From Mycolicibacterium neworleansense (lineage in GTDB: Bacteria > Actinomycetota > Actinomycetes > Mycobacteriales > Mycobacteriaceae): a stretch of DNA of 64,000 bases. Shown piece by piece: positions 15,968 to 25,540 of the stretch. The notes beneath the pieces were generated by a model, which made no database searches, was not told the origin of the DNA, and was given only the letters and a program-made list of their open reading frames with translations. Where the stretch lies: contig NZ_CWKH01000001.1 of NCBI RefSeq assembly GCF_001245615.1, forward strand, positions 2,418,001 to 2,482,000, given 5' to 3'. The translations under genes and the position numbers were made by a program. Positions within the stretch are counted from its first letter, which is position 1. Each line of letters begins with the position of its first letter.

Positions 15968-16690
15968 TTAGGGTGCCGCGGCCCTCGCAGGTTGCCGCGC
16001 GCGCTCCCACGGCCAGGTCATCAGCGCCCACACCACGAGCACGATCGCGACCTCGGCGAGCAGATACACCGGCCACGGGCCCAACACATCCAGCAGCGAC
16101 GCGGTGGGAGGCTTGCGGTTGAGGTAGCCGTAGTTGGTTCCGGTGACGACGTTGAACGTGAAGGTGACCGCCGCCCAGACGAGGGTGGCCACGACGGCGA
16201 AGCGGTAGTCCCGCCACCCGGGTCGCATCCCTCTCCCCCACGTCAGGTAGATGGCCGCCAACACGACGAGCACGTGCAGCGTGAAGAACGTGACGAACAG
16301 ATGGTGTGGAAAATCCGGGGCGCCCTCTTTCGGCGTACCGATATCCGGCGTGATCAACGCTTGTGAACTCAGCACGAGGCCCCAGTAATAAGTCAGGACG
16401 AAGGCCCAATGCCGTTGGGACCACAAGGCATACGCCGCCGCCAGCTCCGCGAGGTCGCACAACTGCAGTGGGACCGAGGTGTCGATGGAGGGGTCGGCCA
16501 GTTTGTAGGCCAGCGCCACGAGAAATGCGGCAATGAGCAGAACTGCCAGACCACGGCTCAGGATGCGGGCCTGCGCCTGGGTCTGGCGACGGCCGATCAT
16601 GACCAGAAGCACGGCGCCCGTTACGAAAACCGCCAGCACCGCCAGGTGCGACGGGCCGTATGCCGAAAACTCGCGCTGCGCAGAGAACAT
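15968..16690 (-). CDS. TIGR02206/YwaF-family integral membrane protein
   Basis: A 240-residue protein with six to seven membrane helices. It begins MFSAQREFSAYGPSHLAVLAV and has the conserved CDLAELAAAYALW, a YYWGLVLSSQALITPDI stretch and GTNYGYLNRKP that mark this family. Function is unknown. ATG 16690 has GGGGAG nine to fourteen bases upstream; a longer in-frame start at 16747 adds only a basic stretch. The C-terminal tail is Arg/Ala-rich. It lies downstream of the cutinase gene on the same strand but behind the hairpin 16775-16794, so it is probably a separate unit. Confidence 0.8.
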   Translation of the reverse strand: MFSAQREFSAYGPSHLAVLAVFVTGAVLLVMIGRRQTQAQARILSRGLAVLLIAAFLVALAYKLADPSIDTSVPLQLCDLAELAAAYALWSQRHWAFVLTYYWGLVLSSQALITPDIGTPKEGAPDFPHHLFVTFFTLHVLVVLAAIYLTWGRGMRPGWRDYRFAVVATLVWAAVTFTFNVVTGTNYGYLNRKPPTASLLDVLGPWPVYLLAEVAIVLVVWALMTWPWERARQPARAAAP

Positions 16691-16774
16691 CTTGATCAAC
16701 TCCCCGTTTCGTCGCAGGGAACGATTCCCAATGATCGCAGGTCGCATTCGATCTCCGCGCCGGAAAATGCCGAA

Positions 16775-16794
16775 GGGCCGCGTCTCCGCGGCCC
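16775..16794 (-). terminator. Hairpin after the cutinase-like gene
   Basis: GGGCCGCG (16775-16782) and CGCGGCCC (16787-16794) form an 8-bp GC stem with a four-base loop, 25 bp beyond the stop codon of the cutinase-like gene on the minus strand. Confidence 0.6.
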
Positions 16795-16819
16795 ATGGGC
16801 ATGTTCGTCAGAGGATCGC

Positions 16820-17779
16820 TCAGACCAATCCGACTGCGGTCGACGGCGACGAAGACCCGGGAGTCGGCGGGTCGGACCCGGGTGGCTGCACGCCGTACCC
16901 GGGCGAGACCGGCGCGTACCCCGGCGAGGGTCCGTACCCCGGTTGCGGTCCGTGCAGCGACGTATTCGGGTCGGATCCGGGCCCATAGCCGGGCAGTGAC
17001 GTGTCCGGGCCGTAACTCGGCCCGTATCCGTAATCCGGCAGCGCCGGGCCGTACCCGGGCAGCGACTGGCCGAAGCCGGCCAGCAGCTTCGAGGCGGCGA
17101 ATGCCGCCGCCTGGGTCGTGTACACGGGGACGTAGCCCTCGGTGTGTCCGCTCCACTCGTTGCCCTGACCCTCGTGACAGATCGGGTCGCTGGGGTTGCA
17201 CAGGTCGATCGCCTTGGAACCGAACAGTGCGCTCTGCGTGGATATCGATTGCTTGGTGCGGGTGCCCACGTCGCCGAAGGTGGTGATCGCCGCGACGTTG
17301 TCCGCGTACTCGGGCGGCAGCGAATCGCCCCACTTGATGCCACCCAGCGGGTTGCCGGCCACGATGTTGATCACGCTCGCACCCTGCGAGTAGCCGCCCA
17401 GCACGATCTGGGTGTCGGGACACGAGGACAGCGTGGACTTGATGTGGGAGATCGCGTCTTTGGCGCCGTCACCACCGTGCAGCTGCAGCTTGCTGGCCTT
17501 GTAGTCGACCGCGTAGGTGGTGATGTTCATGCCGACGGCCTGCTTGCGTAGGGAGTCGACGAAGGCGTCACCGACACGGCCCATGCCCGGCGGCTCATCG
17601 GTGCCACGCGCGAAGACAACCTCGGCGTCGGCACAGTCGGCGGCATAGGCCACCGGCGGTGCGGTCAGGGCCACGAGCGGGACGCCCGCGGTGATGAGAG
17701 CAGCAGCGCCAAGCCCGACCCAGCGACCACCTGGCCGCGCACTGCCCGTCAAAGGGCTGAGTATGCGGCGAGAGAACAT
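16820..17779 (-). CDS. Cutinase-family secreted esterase with Gly/Tyr/Pro tail
   Basis: A 319-residue exported serine esterase. A signal peptide ends near VAYAAD (about residue 46). The cutinase domain starts [22 protein letters not shown]. The nucleophile is Ser131 in GGYSQG. The acid and His follow in [13 protein letters not shown] and GHTEGYVP, with paired cysteines as in fungal cutinases. Mycobacterial members act on lipid esters at the cell surface. Residues from about 230 to the end are an unusual tail of repeated PGYGP-like units, probably disordered or wall-binding. ATG 17779 is chosen because an upstream in-frame start would bury the signal peptide. Confidence 0.85.
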   Translation of the reverse strand: MFSRRILSPLTGSARPGGRWVGLGAAALITAGVPLVALTAPPVAYAADCADAEVVFARGTDEPPGMGRVGDAFVDSLRKQAVGMNITTYAVDYKASKLQLHGGDGAKDAISHIKSTLSSCPDTQIVLGGYSQGASVINIVAGNPLGGIKWGDSLPPEYADNVAAITTFGDVGTRTKQSISTQSALFGSKAIDLCNPSDPICHEGQGNEWSGHTEGYVPVYTTQAAAFAASKLLAGFGQSLPGYGPALPDYGYGPSYGPDTSLPGYGPGSDPNTSLHGPQPGYGPSPGYAPVSPGYGVQPPGSDPPTPGSSSPSTAVGLV

Positions 17780-17974
17780 GCCTAAATCTAACCCGCATCC
17801 AGGACGGATGCGGCATTTGCCCTGGATGGACTGCCCGGCGCTGACGGTGTGGCCGCAGCTGTCACCTGCGAGCACGAACCCGAACTTGGGGTAGTCCGCT
17901 ACTCCAGACACGCGTGATCTCGCGACCGAAGATGTCGTTACCGGGAACGCTCACGCGCGGACGAAGGAGCCACC

Positions 17975-18322
17975 ATGGACTGCACTGGCACACCGAAACG
18001 AAGAATCGTCGGGTTGTCGACGGCGGTGGTGATGTCTGGTTTGAGCCTGGCCGGTTTGGCACTCGCGGGTAATGCGCAGGCCCGGCCCACCTGGTGCCCC
18101 GGGGATCCCCGGCCGGCCGCAGCGCCGTGGCCCGACTTCGACTGGTCTTCGTGTTACGAGTACAGCGGACAAAACGGACAGTACGGCTGGATCGACTTGG
18201 GCACCGGGATCTTTCACCCCATGCCGCTGGACATTCCGGCTACCCCACCGCCACCGAATCCGCCGGAGTGCATCGGCTTCTTTCCACTGCCCGGAGTCGA
18301 CCCGTCGCACTGCGTGATCTAG
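17975..18322 (+). CDS. Small secreted Cys-containing protein
   Basis: 115 residues, with GAAGGAG ideally placed before the ATG. Residues 1-36 form a signal peptide (RRIVGLSTAVVMSGLSLAGL, cleavage near AQARP). The mature part of about 79 residues has four cysteines (TWCPGD, SSCYEY, ECIGF, SHCVI) that could form two disulfides, and a Pro-rich spacer. It resembles the many small conserved exported proteins of mycobacteria; no function is known. It is divergent from the cutinase-like gene and ends at the hairpin shared with tmRNA. Confidence 0.8.
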   Translation: MDCTGTPKRRIVGLSTAVVMSGLSLAGLALAGNAQARPTWCPGDPRPAAAPWPDFDWSSCYEYSGQNGQYGWIDLGTGIFHPMPLDIPATPPPPNPPECIGFFPLPGVDPSHCVI

Positions 18323-18333
18323 CGGGCAACGAT

Positions 18334-18372
18334 GAAGGCCCAGGTCTGAGATTTACTCTGACCTGGGCCTTC
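18334..18372. terminator. Hairpin shared by the small secreted-protein gene and tmRNA
   Basis: GAAGGCCCAGGTC (18334-18346) pairs perfectly with GACCTGGGCCTTC (18360-18372) around a 13-base loop. Flanking bases extend the stem almost to the tmRNA 3' end. It can stop transcription from both sides. Confidence 0.7.
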
Positions 18373-18376
18373 GTCG

Positions 18377-18742
18377 TGGAGCTGCCGGGAATTGAACCCG
18401 GGTCCTACGGCATGTCCTCGAGGCTTCTCCGTGCGCAGTTCGCTGTGTCTCTACTCGGATCTCTCAGTCACGCGAACAAGCCGAGATGACGATCCCAGTC
18501 GCTGTTTGATGTCCCCACGGGTCCCGCGACCGAACCCGTAGGTGGGTCCCTCTAGCTGATGCCAGGGTCCGGGCCGAGGGCGCTCCCGGTCTGACAGACA
18601 CGCAGTCGCTTAGGCAGCGAGTGCGTAGTCGCGCTGATTGGAATCGGCGCTTAATTGGTTGCAACGACGCTTACGGTGGTCTCTTGCCTGCACCGGCACG
18701 CTTCCCTTGATTCGATGCGCGAAGTCGAAACCGATCAGCCCC
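18377..18742 (-). ncRNA. ssrA: Transfer-messenger RNA (tmRNA)
   Basis: Rescues stalled ribosomes together with SmpB, whose gene lies 180 bp upstream on the same strand. The 5' end GGGGCTGATCGGTTTCGACT and the 3' end GGGTTCAATTCCCGGCAGCTCC pair as an acceptor stem (GGGGCTG with CAGCTCC, one G-U). The T-arm GGTTCAATTCC is intact. The three bases after the discriminator are CGA rather than CCA, so CCA must be added after processing if this is the true end. The length, 366 nt, is normal. The tag frame is at 18648-18610. Confidence 0.93.
18610..18648 (-). other. tmRNA tag reading frame (ADSNQRDYALAA)
   Basis: The resume codon GCC and the following codons read A-D-S-N-Q-R-D-Y-A-L-A-A and end in TAA. 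The -ALAA end is the ClpXP degron. The tag I remember for M. tuberculosis is ADSHQRDYALAA, so position 4 differs (Asn for His). Confidence 0.9.
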
Positions 18743-18749
18743 TCGCATC

Positions 18750-18768
18750 CCTGCCGACTTTCGGCAGG
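18750..18768 (-). other. Hairpin just upstream of mature tmRNA
   Basis: CCTGCCGA and TCGGCAGG form a perfect 8-bp stem with a three-base loop, seven bases before the tmRNA 5' end. It may be in the pre-tmRNA leader and mark RNase P processing, or be a regulatory site. A TACCAT box further upstream (18781-18776) could be the -10. Confidence 0.4.
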
Positions 18769-18922
18769 ACAATCAATGGTACGCGAACACCAACGGCGAA
18801 CGCCAAGCGATTATTTCGCGGCATTTCCGTGTCGCTCGCGGGCGCCGAAGGTGCCCAGAATGCCCACGAAACCCGGCGTGTCGGCAGCAGACGCGCACGC
18901 TCGCGGTGCAAAGGGGGGACGG

Positions 18923-19414
18923 CTAGGACATGCCCTTGGCGCGGCGGCCCAACTCGCGGGTGATCTCCCGGTCGGCGTCACGCTTGGCCAGGTCCTGGCG
19001 CTTGTCGTGGGCCTGCTTGCCTCGGGCCAGCGCCAGTTCGACCTTGACCTTGCCGTCGGAGAAGTACATCGACAGCGGCACCAGGGTCAGGTTGCCGTCG
19101 CGGATCTTGCCGATCAGGTTGTCGATCTCCCTGCGGTGCAACAGCAGCTTGCGGTTGCGCCGCGGCGCGTGGTTGGTCCACGTGCCGTGGTGATACTCCG
19201 CGATGTGCACGTTGCGCAGCCAGATCTCACCGTCGTCGACGGTGGCGAACGCGTCGGCCAAGGAGGCCTGGCCTTCGCGCAGGCTCTTGACCTCGGTGCC
19301 CATCAGCGCGATACCCGCCTCATAGGTATCGAGGATCATGTAGTTGTGCCGCGCCTTGCGATTGCTGGCCACAATCTGCTTGTTGCCGGCGGGGCTGGAC
19401 TTCTTGGTCGCCAC
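18923..19414 (-). CDS. smpB: SsrA-binding protein SmpB
   Basis: 163 residues, the normal SmpB length. Binds the tRNA-like part of tmRNA and carries it to stalled ribosomes. The N-terminal core reads [21 protein letters not shown], with the conserved [28 protein letters not shown] and [14 protein letters not shown] stretch ([16 protein letters not shown]). The basic tail ([16 protein letters not shown]) inserts in the mRNA channel. It lies 10 bp downstream of ftsX on the same strand. Confidence 0.95.
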   Translation of the reverse strand: MATKKSSPAGNKQIVASNRKARHNYMILDTYEAGIALMGTEVKSLREGQASLADAFATVDDGEIWLRNVHIAEYHHGTWTNHAPRRNRKLLLHRREIDNLIGKIRDGNLTLVPLSMYFSDGKVKVELALARGKQAHDKRQDLAKRDADREITRELGRRAKGMS

Positions 19415-19424
19415 TAGTTCACGA

Positions 19425-20321
19425 CTACCTTCGTATGTAGAGCCGCAGCGTCACATACGCGGTTATGCCGGACATCGCCAGGCCGAGGAACAGCATCCAC
19501 GGTGCGCTGAAGTAGAGCACGTCAGCGTAGTCCACCCGGGCGATGAGATTCGACTGATAAAACTGGTCGAGCGCCTTCTCCAGGAACACCGCTCTGACCA
19601 CGATCAGCCCGACGATCGCGATCACCACACCGATCAGGGCCGCGATCATCGCCTCGACCAGGAACGGCAACTGGGTGTACCAGCGGGTCGCACCGACCAG
19701 GCGCATGATGCCGATCTCGGTGCGCCGCGTGTACGCGGCCACCTGGACCATGTTGGCGATCAGCAGCACCGCGCCGATCGCCTGCACCAGCGCCACGGCG
19801 AACGCGACACTACTGAGACCGTCGAGGACGGCGAACAACCGGTCGATCAGGTCCTTCTGGTTGAGGACGTTGAGCACACCGGGCTGGCCCTGCATCGCCT
19901 TGTCGAACGCCTCGTGCTGCTCGGGATCGTTGAGCTTGACGATGAACGACGCCGGGAACGCATCCTTGCCCGCGACGTCCTTGTACTGCGGGAACTTCTT
20001 GATCGCGTCGTCGTAGGCCTGCTCGCGGTTGAGGAAGCTCAGCGAGCGCACGTCGTCGCGGTCGTCGATCATGCGGTACAGCGCCTTGCACGCGTCGGCG
20101 TCGCAGTTGGGGTCGTTGGCCGAGATGTCATCGGTCAGGAACACCTGGCTCTCGACCCGGTCCAGGTAGATGTCACGGGACTGATCGGCCAGCCGCACCA
20201 CCAACAGGCCGCCACCGAACAGGCCGATAGAGATGGCGGTGGTCAGGATCATCGCCACCGTCATCGTGACGTTGCGACGAAGCCCGGTCAGAACTTCATT
20301 GACGAGAAAGCCGAAGCGCAC
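19425..20321 (-). CDS. ftsX: Cell-division ABC transporter permease FtsX
   Basis: 298 residues. One helix near the N-terminus (residues about 20-43, [23 protein letters not shown]), an extracytoplasmic loop (about 45-165, with a cysteine pair in [10 protein letters not shown]), then three helices (about 170-195, 220-245, 270-290). This is the FtsX plan; the loop activates peptidoglycan hydrolases such as RipC. It begins at once after ftsE (stop and start adjoining), and FtsE and FtsX form one complex. Confidence 0.95.
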   Translation of the reverse strand: MRFGFLVNEVLTGLRRNVTMTVAMILTTAISIGLFGGGLLVVRLADQSRDIYLDRVESQVFLTDDISANDPNCDADACKALYRMIDDRDDVRSLSFLNREQAYDDAIKKFPQYKDVAGKDAFPASFIVKLNDPEQHEAFDKAMQGQPGVLNVLNQKDLIDRLFAVLDGLSSVAFAVALVQAIGAVLLIANMVQVAAYTRRTEIGIMRLVGATRWYTQLPFLVEAMIAALIGVVIAIVGLIVVRAVFLEKALDQFYQSNLIARVDYADVLYFSAPWMLFLGLAMSGITAYVTLRLYIRR

Positions 20322-21011
20322 TTAGCGATCCATTCCGTAGACGCCGCGCTGCTCATCACGGATCAGCCGGCCGAGTTCGAGTTCGACGACCCGCTGACGC
20401 ATGGAGTCGACGATGTGATGGTCGTGGGTGGCCATCAGCACCGTGGTGCCGGTGCGGTTGATCCGCTCCAGCAGATCCATGATGTCCTTGCTGGTCTCAG
20501 GATCCAAGTTGCCGGTGGGCTCGTCGGCGATCAGGACCAGCGGGCGGTTGACGAAGGCGCGGGCGATGGCCACGCGCTGCTGCTCGCCACCGGACAGCTC
20601 GCTCGGCAACCGGTTGGCCTTACCGGACAGGCCGACCATCTCGAGCACGTCCGGGACGACGCGGTTGATCACCTCGCCGCGCTTGCCGATCACCTCAAGG
20701 GCGAACGCCACGTTCTCGAACACCGTCTTCTGCTGGAGCAGCCGGAAGTCCTGGAACACGCAGCCGATCACCTGACGCAGGTTCGGGACATGCCGGCCGG
20801 CCAGCTTGTTGACGTGGAACTTGGACACTCGGATGTCACCCGAGGTGGGCGTCTCGGCCGCCAGCAGCAGCCGCATGAACGTCGACTTGCCCGAACCCGA
20901 CGGGCCGATCAGGAAGACGAACTCACCCTTGTCGATTTTCAACGAGACGTCGTCGAGCGCTGGGCGCGCCGAAGACTTGTAGTGCTTCGTCACGTGGTCG
21001 AGGGTGATCAT
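20322..21011 (-). CDS. ftsE: Cell-division ATP-binding protein FtsE
   Basis: 229 residues. Drives FtsX by ATP hydrolysis at the division site. Walker A is GPSGSGKST (about residue 36), the signature motif is [14 protein letters not shown] (about 138), Walker B is [14 protein letters not shown] and the switch His is in MATHDHHIV. The ATG at 21011 is preceded in frame by GTG (21014), which would add one residue; ATG gives the length I recall for mycobacterial FtsE. Confidence 0.95.
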   Translation of the reverse strand: MITLDHVTKHYKSSARPALDDVSLKIDKGEFVFLIGPSGSGKSTFMRLLLAAETPTSGDIRVSKFHVNKLAGRHVPNLRQVIGCVFQDFRLLQQKTVFENVAFALEVIGKRGEVINRVVPDVLEMVGLSGKANRLPSELSGGEQQRVAIARAFVNRPLVLIADEPTGNLDPETSKDIMDLLERINRTGTTVLMATHDHHIVDSMRQRVVELELGRLIRDEQRGVYGMDR

Positions 21012-21056
21012 CACGGCACGCCAGTGTAGCGGGGCGAAATCATCCGGCAGGTCAGG

Positions 21057-21581
21057 CTATCGCGGCAATGTCGGGGCCACCGACTCCTGGCCCGGTTGCT
21101 GCTGATCGATCGCCGGACTCGGGGCCGGGCCGGGGAGCACCGGCAACGTGATGGGCGGGATCAGTCCCGGGCCGTCCGGATCGATGACCGTCGTCCGCGG
21201 AGCGCCCGGCGGGGTTGTGGTGCTCGGACTCGTCGACGGACCGGGCACCGGCTCGGTCGTCTCCGAGGGCTCGGTCGGCGTCGTCGTCGGAGTCGTGGTC
21301 TCGGTGGTCGGCTCCGCCGTCTCGGTCGGGGTCGTCGTGCGAGGAGGCTGCACCTTGGTGCGCGGAACCCACGTGTAGTCCGGATCCGGCACGAACCCGG
21401 GCGGGACCACCTGCGTCCCGGGCGCGGGCTGTGCGGGCTGCGCCGGCCGGTATTCCTGTTGCAGCCACGACAGCGCGATGAACGCCACGATCAGGACCAC
21501 TGTCGAGGTGCGGAGCCGGCCCAGCCGGCTGCGCCAGAGCTTGGTGGCGGCATCGGTCACCTTGGAGAAGTCGAGCTTCAC
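21057..21581 (-). CDS. Pro/Thr-rich single-pass membrane protein (Rv3103c-like)
   Basis: 174 residues. A short cytoplasmic N-terminus ([20 protein letters not shown]) precedes one membrane segment at about residues 25-42 (TSTVVLIVAFIALSWL). The remaining 130 residues are outside the membrane and are dominated by Thr, Pro and Glu (TTTPTETAEPTTETTTPTTT). That part is disordered, and likely wall-spanning or glycosylated. It overlaps the upstream channel gene by 4 bp. The same gene lies between prfB and ftsE in M. tuberculosis, which hints at a role in the envelope or division; this is not shown. Confidence 0.8.
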   Translation of the reverse strand: MKLDFSKVTDAATKLWRSRLGRLRTSTVVLIVAFIALSWLQQEYRPAQPAQPAPGTQVVPPGFVPDPDYTWVPRTKVQPPRTTTPTETAEPTTETTTPTTTPTEPSETTEPVPGPSTSPSTTTPPGAPRTTVIDPDGPGLIPPITLPVLPGPAPSPAIDQQQPGQESVAPTLPR

Positions 21582-22567
21582 TTCTTCTGCTCCTGCGCCG
21601 AGGACGCCGGTGCCGTGGTGGCCTGCGTTTCCGCGACAGCCGCCGGATGCACCACATCGCCTGCCGCGGCGATCGACGCATCAGACGAGGTCACCACGCC
21701 GGCACGGCGCAGCGCGCGCACCACCCGTACCCGCAACCGCCGGCCCACATCGAACTGCTTGCCCGGCAGAGTGCGCGCGACCATCCGCAGGTTCACGGTG
21801 TCCAGGCCGATGCTCTCCACACCCATCAGCTGCGGCTTGTCGAGCAGCAGCTTGGACAGCTCGCCATCCTCGGCCGCCTTCTCGGCGACATCGTTGAGCA
21901 CGTCGTTGACCACGTTCAGGTCGGCGCTGACCGAGACCGGGATGTCGACCACCGCACGCGCCCAGTCCTTGGACAGGTTGAGCGCCTTGACGATCTGCCC
22001 GTTGGGCACGGTGTACATCTCCCCCTCGGAGGACCGCAGCTTGGTGACCCGCAATGTGACGTCCTCGACAGTGCCCTCGGCCTCATTGGCGGCGGCGATC
22101 GTCAGCCGGACCAGGTCACCGAACCCGTACTGCTTCTCGGTGATGATGAAGAAGCCGGCAAGCAGGTCCTGCACGATGCGTTGCGCACCGAAACCGAGAG
22201 CGGCACCGAGCACCGCGGCCGGGGCGACCAGAGAGGCGATCGGCACCGCGAGCGCATCGGTGACCTCGACGAGCACGATGATGAACAGCACCGCCACCGA
22301 GACCCAGGAGATCACCGAGGCGACGGCCTGCCGGTGCTTGGCGCTCTCCGAGCGCACCAGCTGATCGCTTTCCTGATATTCGGCGTCGATCCGGCGCACC
22401 ACCCGTTGCGCGGCCCAGTTGATGAAGCGCGCGGCCAGCAGGCCGCCGATCAGCAACAGGGCGATGTGCAGCCCGGTGGTCAGGATCCAGACGCCGATCT
22501 CGCCATGCCAGAAACCGTGCCAGCGGTCGGCGAGGGAAAAGGCCAGCACCGTATTAGTCGTCGTCAT
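21578..22567 (-). CDS. Small-conductance mechanosensitive channel (MscS family)
   Basis: 329 residues. Helices at about 24-46 and 88-140 precede the pore helix (about 140-165, [21 protein letters not shown]), which shows the Gly/Ala packing of MscS. The beta domain follows ([38 protein letters not shown] in part), then an alpha/beta domain and a charged tail. It releases osmolytes under osmotic shock. ATG 22567 overlaps the end of prfB by 14 bp. The frame stays open to 22621, but that stretch is within prfB and has no family match. Confidence 0.85.
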   Translation of the reverse strand: MTTTNTVLAFSLADRWHGFWHGEIGVWILTTGLHIALLLIGGLLAARFINWAAQRVVRRIDAEYQESDQLVRSESAKHRQAVASVISWVSVAVLFIIVLVEVTDALAVPIASLVAPAAVLGAALGFGAQRIVQDLLAGFFIITEKQYGFGDLVRLTIAAANEAEGTVEDVTLRVTKLRSSEGEMYTVPNGQIVKALNLSKDWARAVVDIPVSVSADLNVVNDVLNDVAEKAAEDGELSKLLLDKPQLMGVESIGLDTVNLRMVARTLPGKQFDVGRRLRVRVVRALRRAGVVTSSDASIAAAGDVVHPAAVAETQATTAPASSAQEQKK

Positions 22568-23663
22568 CTTTTCTGTTGCGCCATCTGATCCCTGCTTCCA
22601 GGAATCCGTCGATGTCTCCATCCAGCACCGTGGCCGGGTTCCCGACCTCGTACTCGGTGCGAAGATCTTTCACCATCTGATAGGGGTGCAGAACATAGGA
22701 CCGCATCTGGTTACCCCAGGAGCTGCCGCCGTCACCCTTGAGCGCATCCATCTCGGCGCGCTCCTCCAGACGCTTGCGTTCGAGCAGCCGGGCCTGCAGC
22801 ACCCGCATCGCGGCGACCTTGTTCTGCAGCTGTGACTTCTCGTTCTGACAGGTCACCACGATCCCGGTCGGGATGTGGGTGAGGCGGACGGCCGAGTCGG
22901 TGGTGTTCACCGACTGCCCGCCGGGACCGCTGGAGCGGTACACGTCGACGCGCAGGTCGCCTTCGGGGATCTCGATGTGGTCGGTGGTTTCGACGACCGG
23001 GAGCACCTCGACGTCGGCGAACGACGTCTGGCGCCGGCTCTGGTTGTCGAACGGGCTGATGCGCACCAGCCGGTGGGTGCCCTGTTCGACCGACAGGGTG
23101 CCGTAGGCGAACGGGGCGTGCACCGCGAAGGTCGCGCTCTTGATCCCGGCCTCTTCGGCGTAGGAGGTGTCGAACACCTCGACCGGATAGTCGTGCTTCT
23201 CGGCCCAGCGGATGTACATCCGCATCAGCATCTCGGCCCAGTCCGCGGCGTCGACGCCGCCGGCGCCCGAACGGATCGTGACGACAGCTTCGCGCTCGTC
23301 GTACTCGCCCGAGAGCAGGGTGCGAACCTCAAGGGTCTCGATGTCCTCACGGAGCTTGGCGAGTTCGGCGTCGGCCTCGGCGAGCTCGTCGGCACCACCC
23401 TCTTCGGCCGCGAGTTCGAACAACACCGGCAGGTCGTCGACACGCTGACGCAACTCCTGCACCCGGCGCAGTTCGTTCTGCGCGTGCGAGAGCTCACTGG
23501 TGACTTTCTGCGCCCGCGACTGGTCATCCCAGAGGTTCGGATCGGAGGCCTGCTGCTCGAGCATGTCGATCCGCTGGCGCAGGCCATCGATGTCGAGCAC
23601 CCGCTCCACGGTCGTCAGGGTGGTGTCGAGTGCGGCTACGGCGGCTTGGCGGTCTGGATCCAC
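22554..23663 (-). CDS. prfB: Peptide chain release factor 2
   Basis: 369 residues. Ends translation at UGA and UAA. The codon-recognition tripeptide SPF ([16 protein letters not shown]) and the peptidyl-hydrolysis motif GGQ ([18 protein letters not shown]) are present, and the GTG start ([20 protein letters not shown]) matches the mycobacterial protein. The frame is continuous, so the autoregulatory UGA frameshift of E. coli prfB is absent. It leads the prfB-channel-ftsEX-smpB series on the minus strand, and it diverges from fprA across 150 bp. Confidence 0.95.
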   Translation of the reverse strand: MDPDRQAAVAALDTTLTTVERVLDIDGLRQRIDMLEQQASDPNLWDDQSRAQKVTSELSHAQNELRRVQELRQRVDDLPVLFELAAEEGGADELAEADAELAKLREDIETLEVRTLLSGEYDEREAVVTIRSGAGGVDAADWAEMLMRMYIRWAEKHDYPVEVFDTSYAEEAGIKSATFAVHAPFAYGTLSVEQGTHRLVRISPFDNQSRRQTSFADVEVLPVVETTDHIEIPEGDLRVDVYRSSGPGGQSVNTTDSAVRLTHIPTGIVVTCQNEKSQLQNKVAAMRVLQARLLERKRLEERAEMDALKGDGGSSWGNQMRSYVLHPYQMVKDLRTEYEVGNPATVLDGDIDGFLEAGIRWRNRKDDDD

Positions 23664-23813
23664 GAATGTTCAGGGTACCCGGCGGCATTTCGGCGGCAGT
23701 TCTCTCCGACTCGCGGCAGCACAGGCGATCTGTGTTTAGCATCGGGTGGTACCCGTCACAGCACGCCAAGGTTCGGGTTGTGACGGCTTTTCCGGCTCGT
23801 AAGAAGGCAGGGT

Positions 23814-25184
23814 ATGCGCCCATATCACGTAGCGATCGTCGGCTCCGGCCCCTCAGGTTTCTTTGCTGCCGCATCGCTGCTGAAGTTCGCCGATTCGCCC
23901 GACTCCGATCGCGACGTTCGGGTCGACATGCTCGAGATGCTGCCGACCCCGTGGGGGTTGGTGCGTTCGGGAGTGGCGCCCGACCATCCGAAGATCAAGT
24001 CCATCAGCGCGCAGTTCGACAAGACCGCAGCCGATCCGCGGTTCCGGTTCTTCGGCAACATCAAGGTCGGCGAGCATGTCACGCCGGCCGAACTGGCGCA
24101 GCGCTATGACTCGGTGATCTATGCCGTCGGGGCGCAGTCCGACCGGGCGTTGCACATCCCCGGGGAAGAGTTGCCCGGCAGCGTTGCCGCAGTGGATTTC
24201 GTCGGCTGGTACAACGCCCATCCCCATTTCGATGACATGGCACCCAATCTGGCGGGAGGACGGGCGGTGGTGGTCGGCAACGGCAACGTCGCCCTGGACG
24301 TGGCCCGCATCCTGGTCAGCGACCCCGAGGCCCTGGCCAACACCGACATCGCCAACCACGCGCTGGCCTCACTGGACACCCGCGGGGTGGAAGAGGTGGT
24401 CGTGATCGGACGTCGCGGACCGCTGCAGGCGACGTTCACCACCCTGGAACTGCGCGAACTCGGCGACCTCGAGGCGTTGGGTGATGTCGACGTCGTCCTC
24501 GATCCGGCCGATTTCGACGGCATCACCGACGATGACCTGGAAGCTGCGGGCAAGACCGTCAAGCAGAACATCAAGGTGCTGCGCAAGTACATCGACCAGC
24601 AGCCGCGAGAAGCCAAGCGGCGCATCATCTTCCGCTTCTGCACCTCCCCCGTCGAACTGCGCGGCGAGGATCGGGTCGAGTCGATTGTGCTGGGCCGCAA
24701 CGAACTTGTCCGTGACGCCGACGGACGCATGGTGGCCAAAGACACCGGCGAACGCGAGGAGCTGCCGGCCCAGCTGGTGGTGCGGGCGGTCGGTTATCGC
24801 GGCGTGCCCACGCCCGGACTGCCGTTCGACGAACGCTCCGGCACGATTCCGCACACCGACGGACGTATCGAGGGCAGCCGCAACGAATACGTGGTGGGCT
24901 GGATCAAACGCGGGCCGTCCGGCGTGATCGGCAGCAACAAAAAGGACTCACAGGACACCGTCGACACCCTGCTGGACGACCTTCGGGCCGGCGGCGTCGA
25001 CGAGCGAGGCGCCGAGTACGACATCGAACTCGCCGAATGGCTGCTGGAACACCAGCCCAAGCTCGTCACCGGCGAGCACTGGCAGCTGATCGACGCGCAC
25101 GAGCGCGCCGCCGGAGAGCCGCTGGGCCGTCCACGCGTGAAGCTGGCGAGTGTGGCCGAGCTGCTCCGGATCGCGCACGCCTGA
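23814..25184 (+). CDS. fprA: NADPH-ferredoxin (adrenodoxin-type) reductase FprA
   Basis: 456 residues. Passes electrons from NADPH through FAD to ferredoxins, for example for cytochromes P450. The FAD-binding GxGxxG lies at the N-terminus (HVAIVGSGPSGFFAAASLL). PTPWGLVRSGVAPDHPKIK is the adrenodoxin reductase signature, the NADP site is VVGNGNVALDVARIL, and the C-terminal GWIKRGPSGVIGSNKKDS is conserved. ATG 23814 has AAGAAGG upstream. Its stop adjoins the stop of the convergent gene within TGATCA. Confidence 0.95.
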   Translation: MRPYHVAIVGSGPSGFFAAASLLKFADSPDSDRDVRVDMLEMLPTPWGLVRSGVAPDHPKIKSISAQFDKTAADPRFRFFGNIKVGEHVTPAELAQRYDSVIYAVGAQSDRALHIPGEELPGSVAAVDFVGWYNAHPHFDDMAPNLAGGRAVVVGNGNVALDVARILVSDPEALANTDIANHALASLDTRGVEEVVVIGRRGPLQATFTTLELRELGDLEALGDVDVVLDPADFDGITDDDLEAAGKTVKQNIKVLRKYIDQQPREAKRRIIFRFCTSPVELRGEDRVESIVLGRNELVRDADGRMVAKDTGEREELPAQLVVRAVGYRGVPTPGLPFDERSGTIPHTDGRIEGSRNEYVVGWIKRGPSGVIGSNKKDSQDTVDTLLDDLRAGGVDERGAEYDIELAEWLLEHQPKLVTGEHWQLIDAHERAAGEPLGRPRVKLASVAELLRIAHA

Positions 25185-25538
25185 TCAGGCCGGCGGCGGC
25201 TCCGCAGGCGCGAAAGCCCACTTGTCCGGATTGCTCGGCGAGTAGACGACGGGGAACAGCGCCCCCATGGCCGGCCACTCGTTCACGTCGACAGCCATGC
25301 GCTGATACACGACGTGCTCGCTGAGGGTCGGACCGGTGATGACGCCGGTGATGGTGACGTACTGCTCCCCCGTCGCATCCGGCCGGGGGCTCACCCCGGT
25401 CACCAGCAACGTGCCGTGCGCCAGTTCACCCCGAATTCCCCGGCGCCGCATGATCCATGGCGCCAGCAGCAGCACGAGGGCCCCGACCAGCAGGAGGAGT
25501 ATTCCGAATTCCCACACGAGGCCATGGTAGGACTGCAC
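25185..25538 (-). CDS. Single-pass membrane protein, unknown
   Basis: 117 residues. One membrane helix at about 8-28 ([20 protein letters not shown]) is followed by an Arg-rich turn (RRRGIRGEL) and a beta-rich domain ending in [17 protein letters not shown], which resembles DUF3592-like small domains. The GTG start at 25538 leaves only two bases to the divergent hisN ATG. A GTG at 25517 would leave a more usual gap and keeps the whole helix. Function not recognised. Confidence 0.65.
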   Translation of the reverse strand: MQSYHGLVWEFGILLLLVGALVLLLAPWIMRRRGIRGELAHGTLLVTGVSPRPDATGEQYVTITGVITGPTLSEHVVYQRMAVDVNEWPAMGALFPVVYSPSNPDKWAFAPAEPPPA

Positions 25539-25540
25539 GC

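Noticed and set aside
19344-21029. Plus-strand frame of about 561 codons opposite ftsX/ftsE
   Set aside because: The reverse strand encodes FtsX and FtsE with intact motifs; this frame only reflects codon bias.
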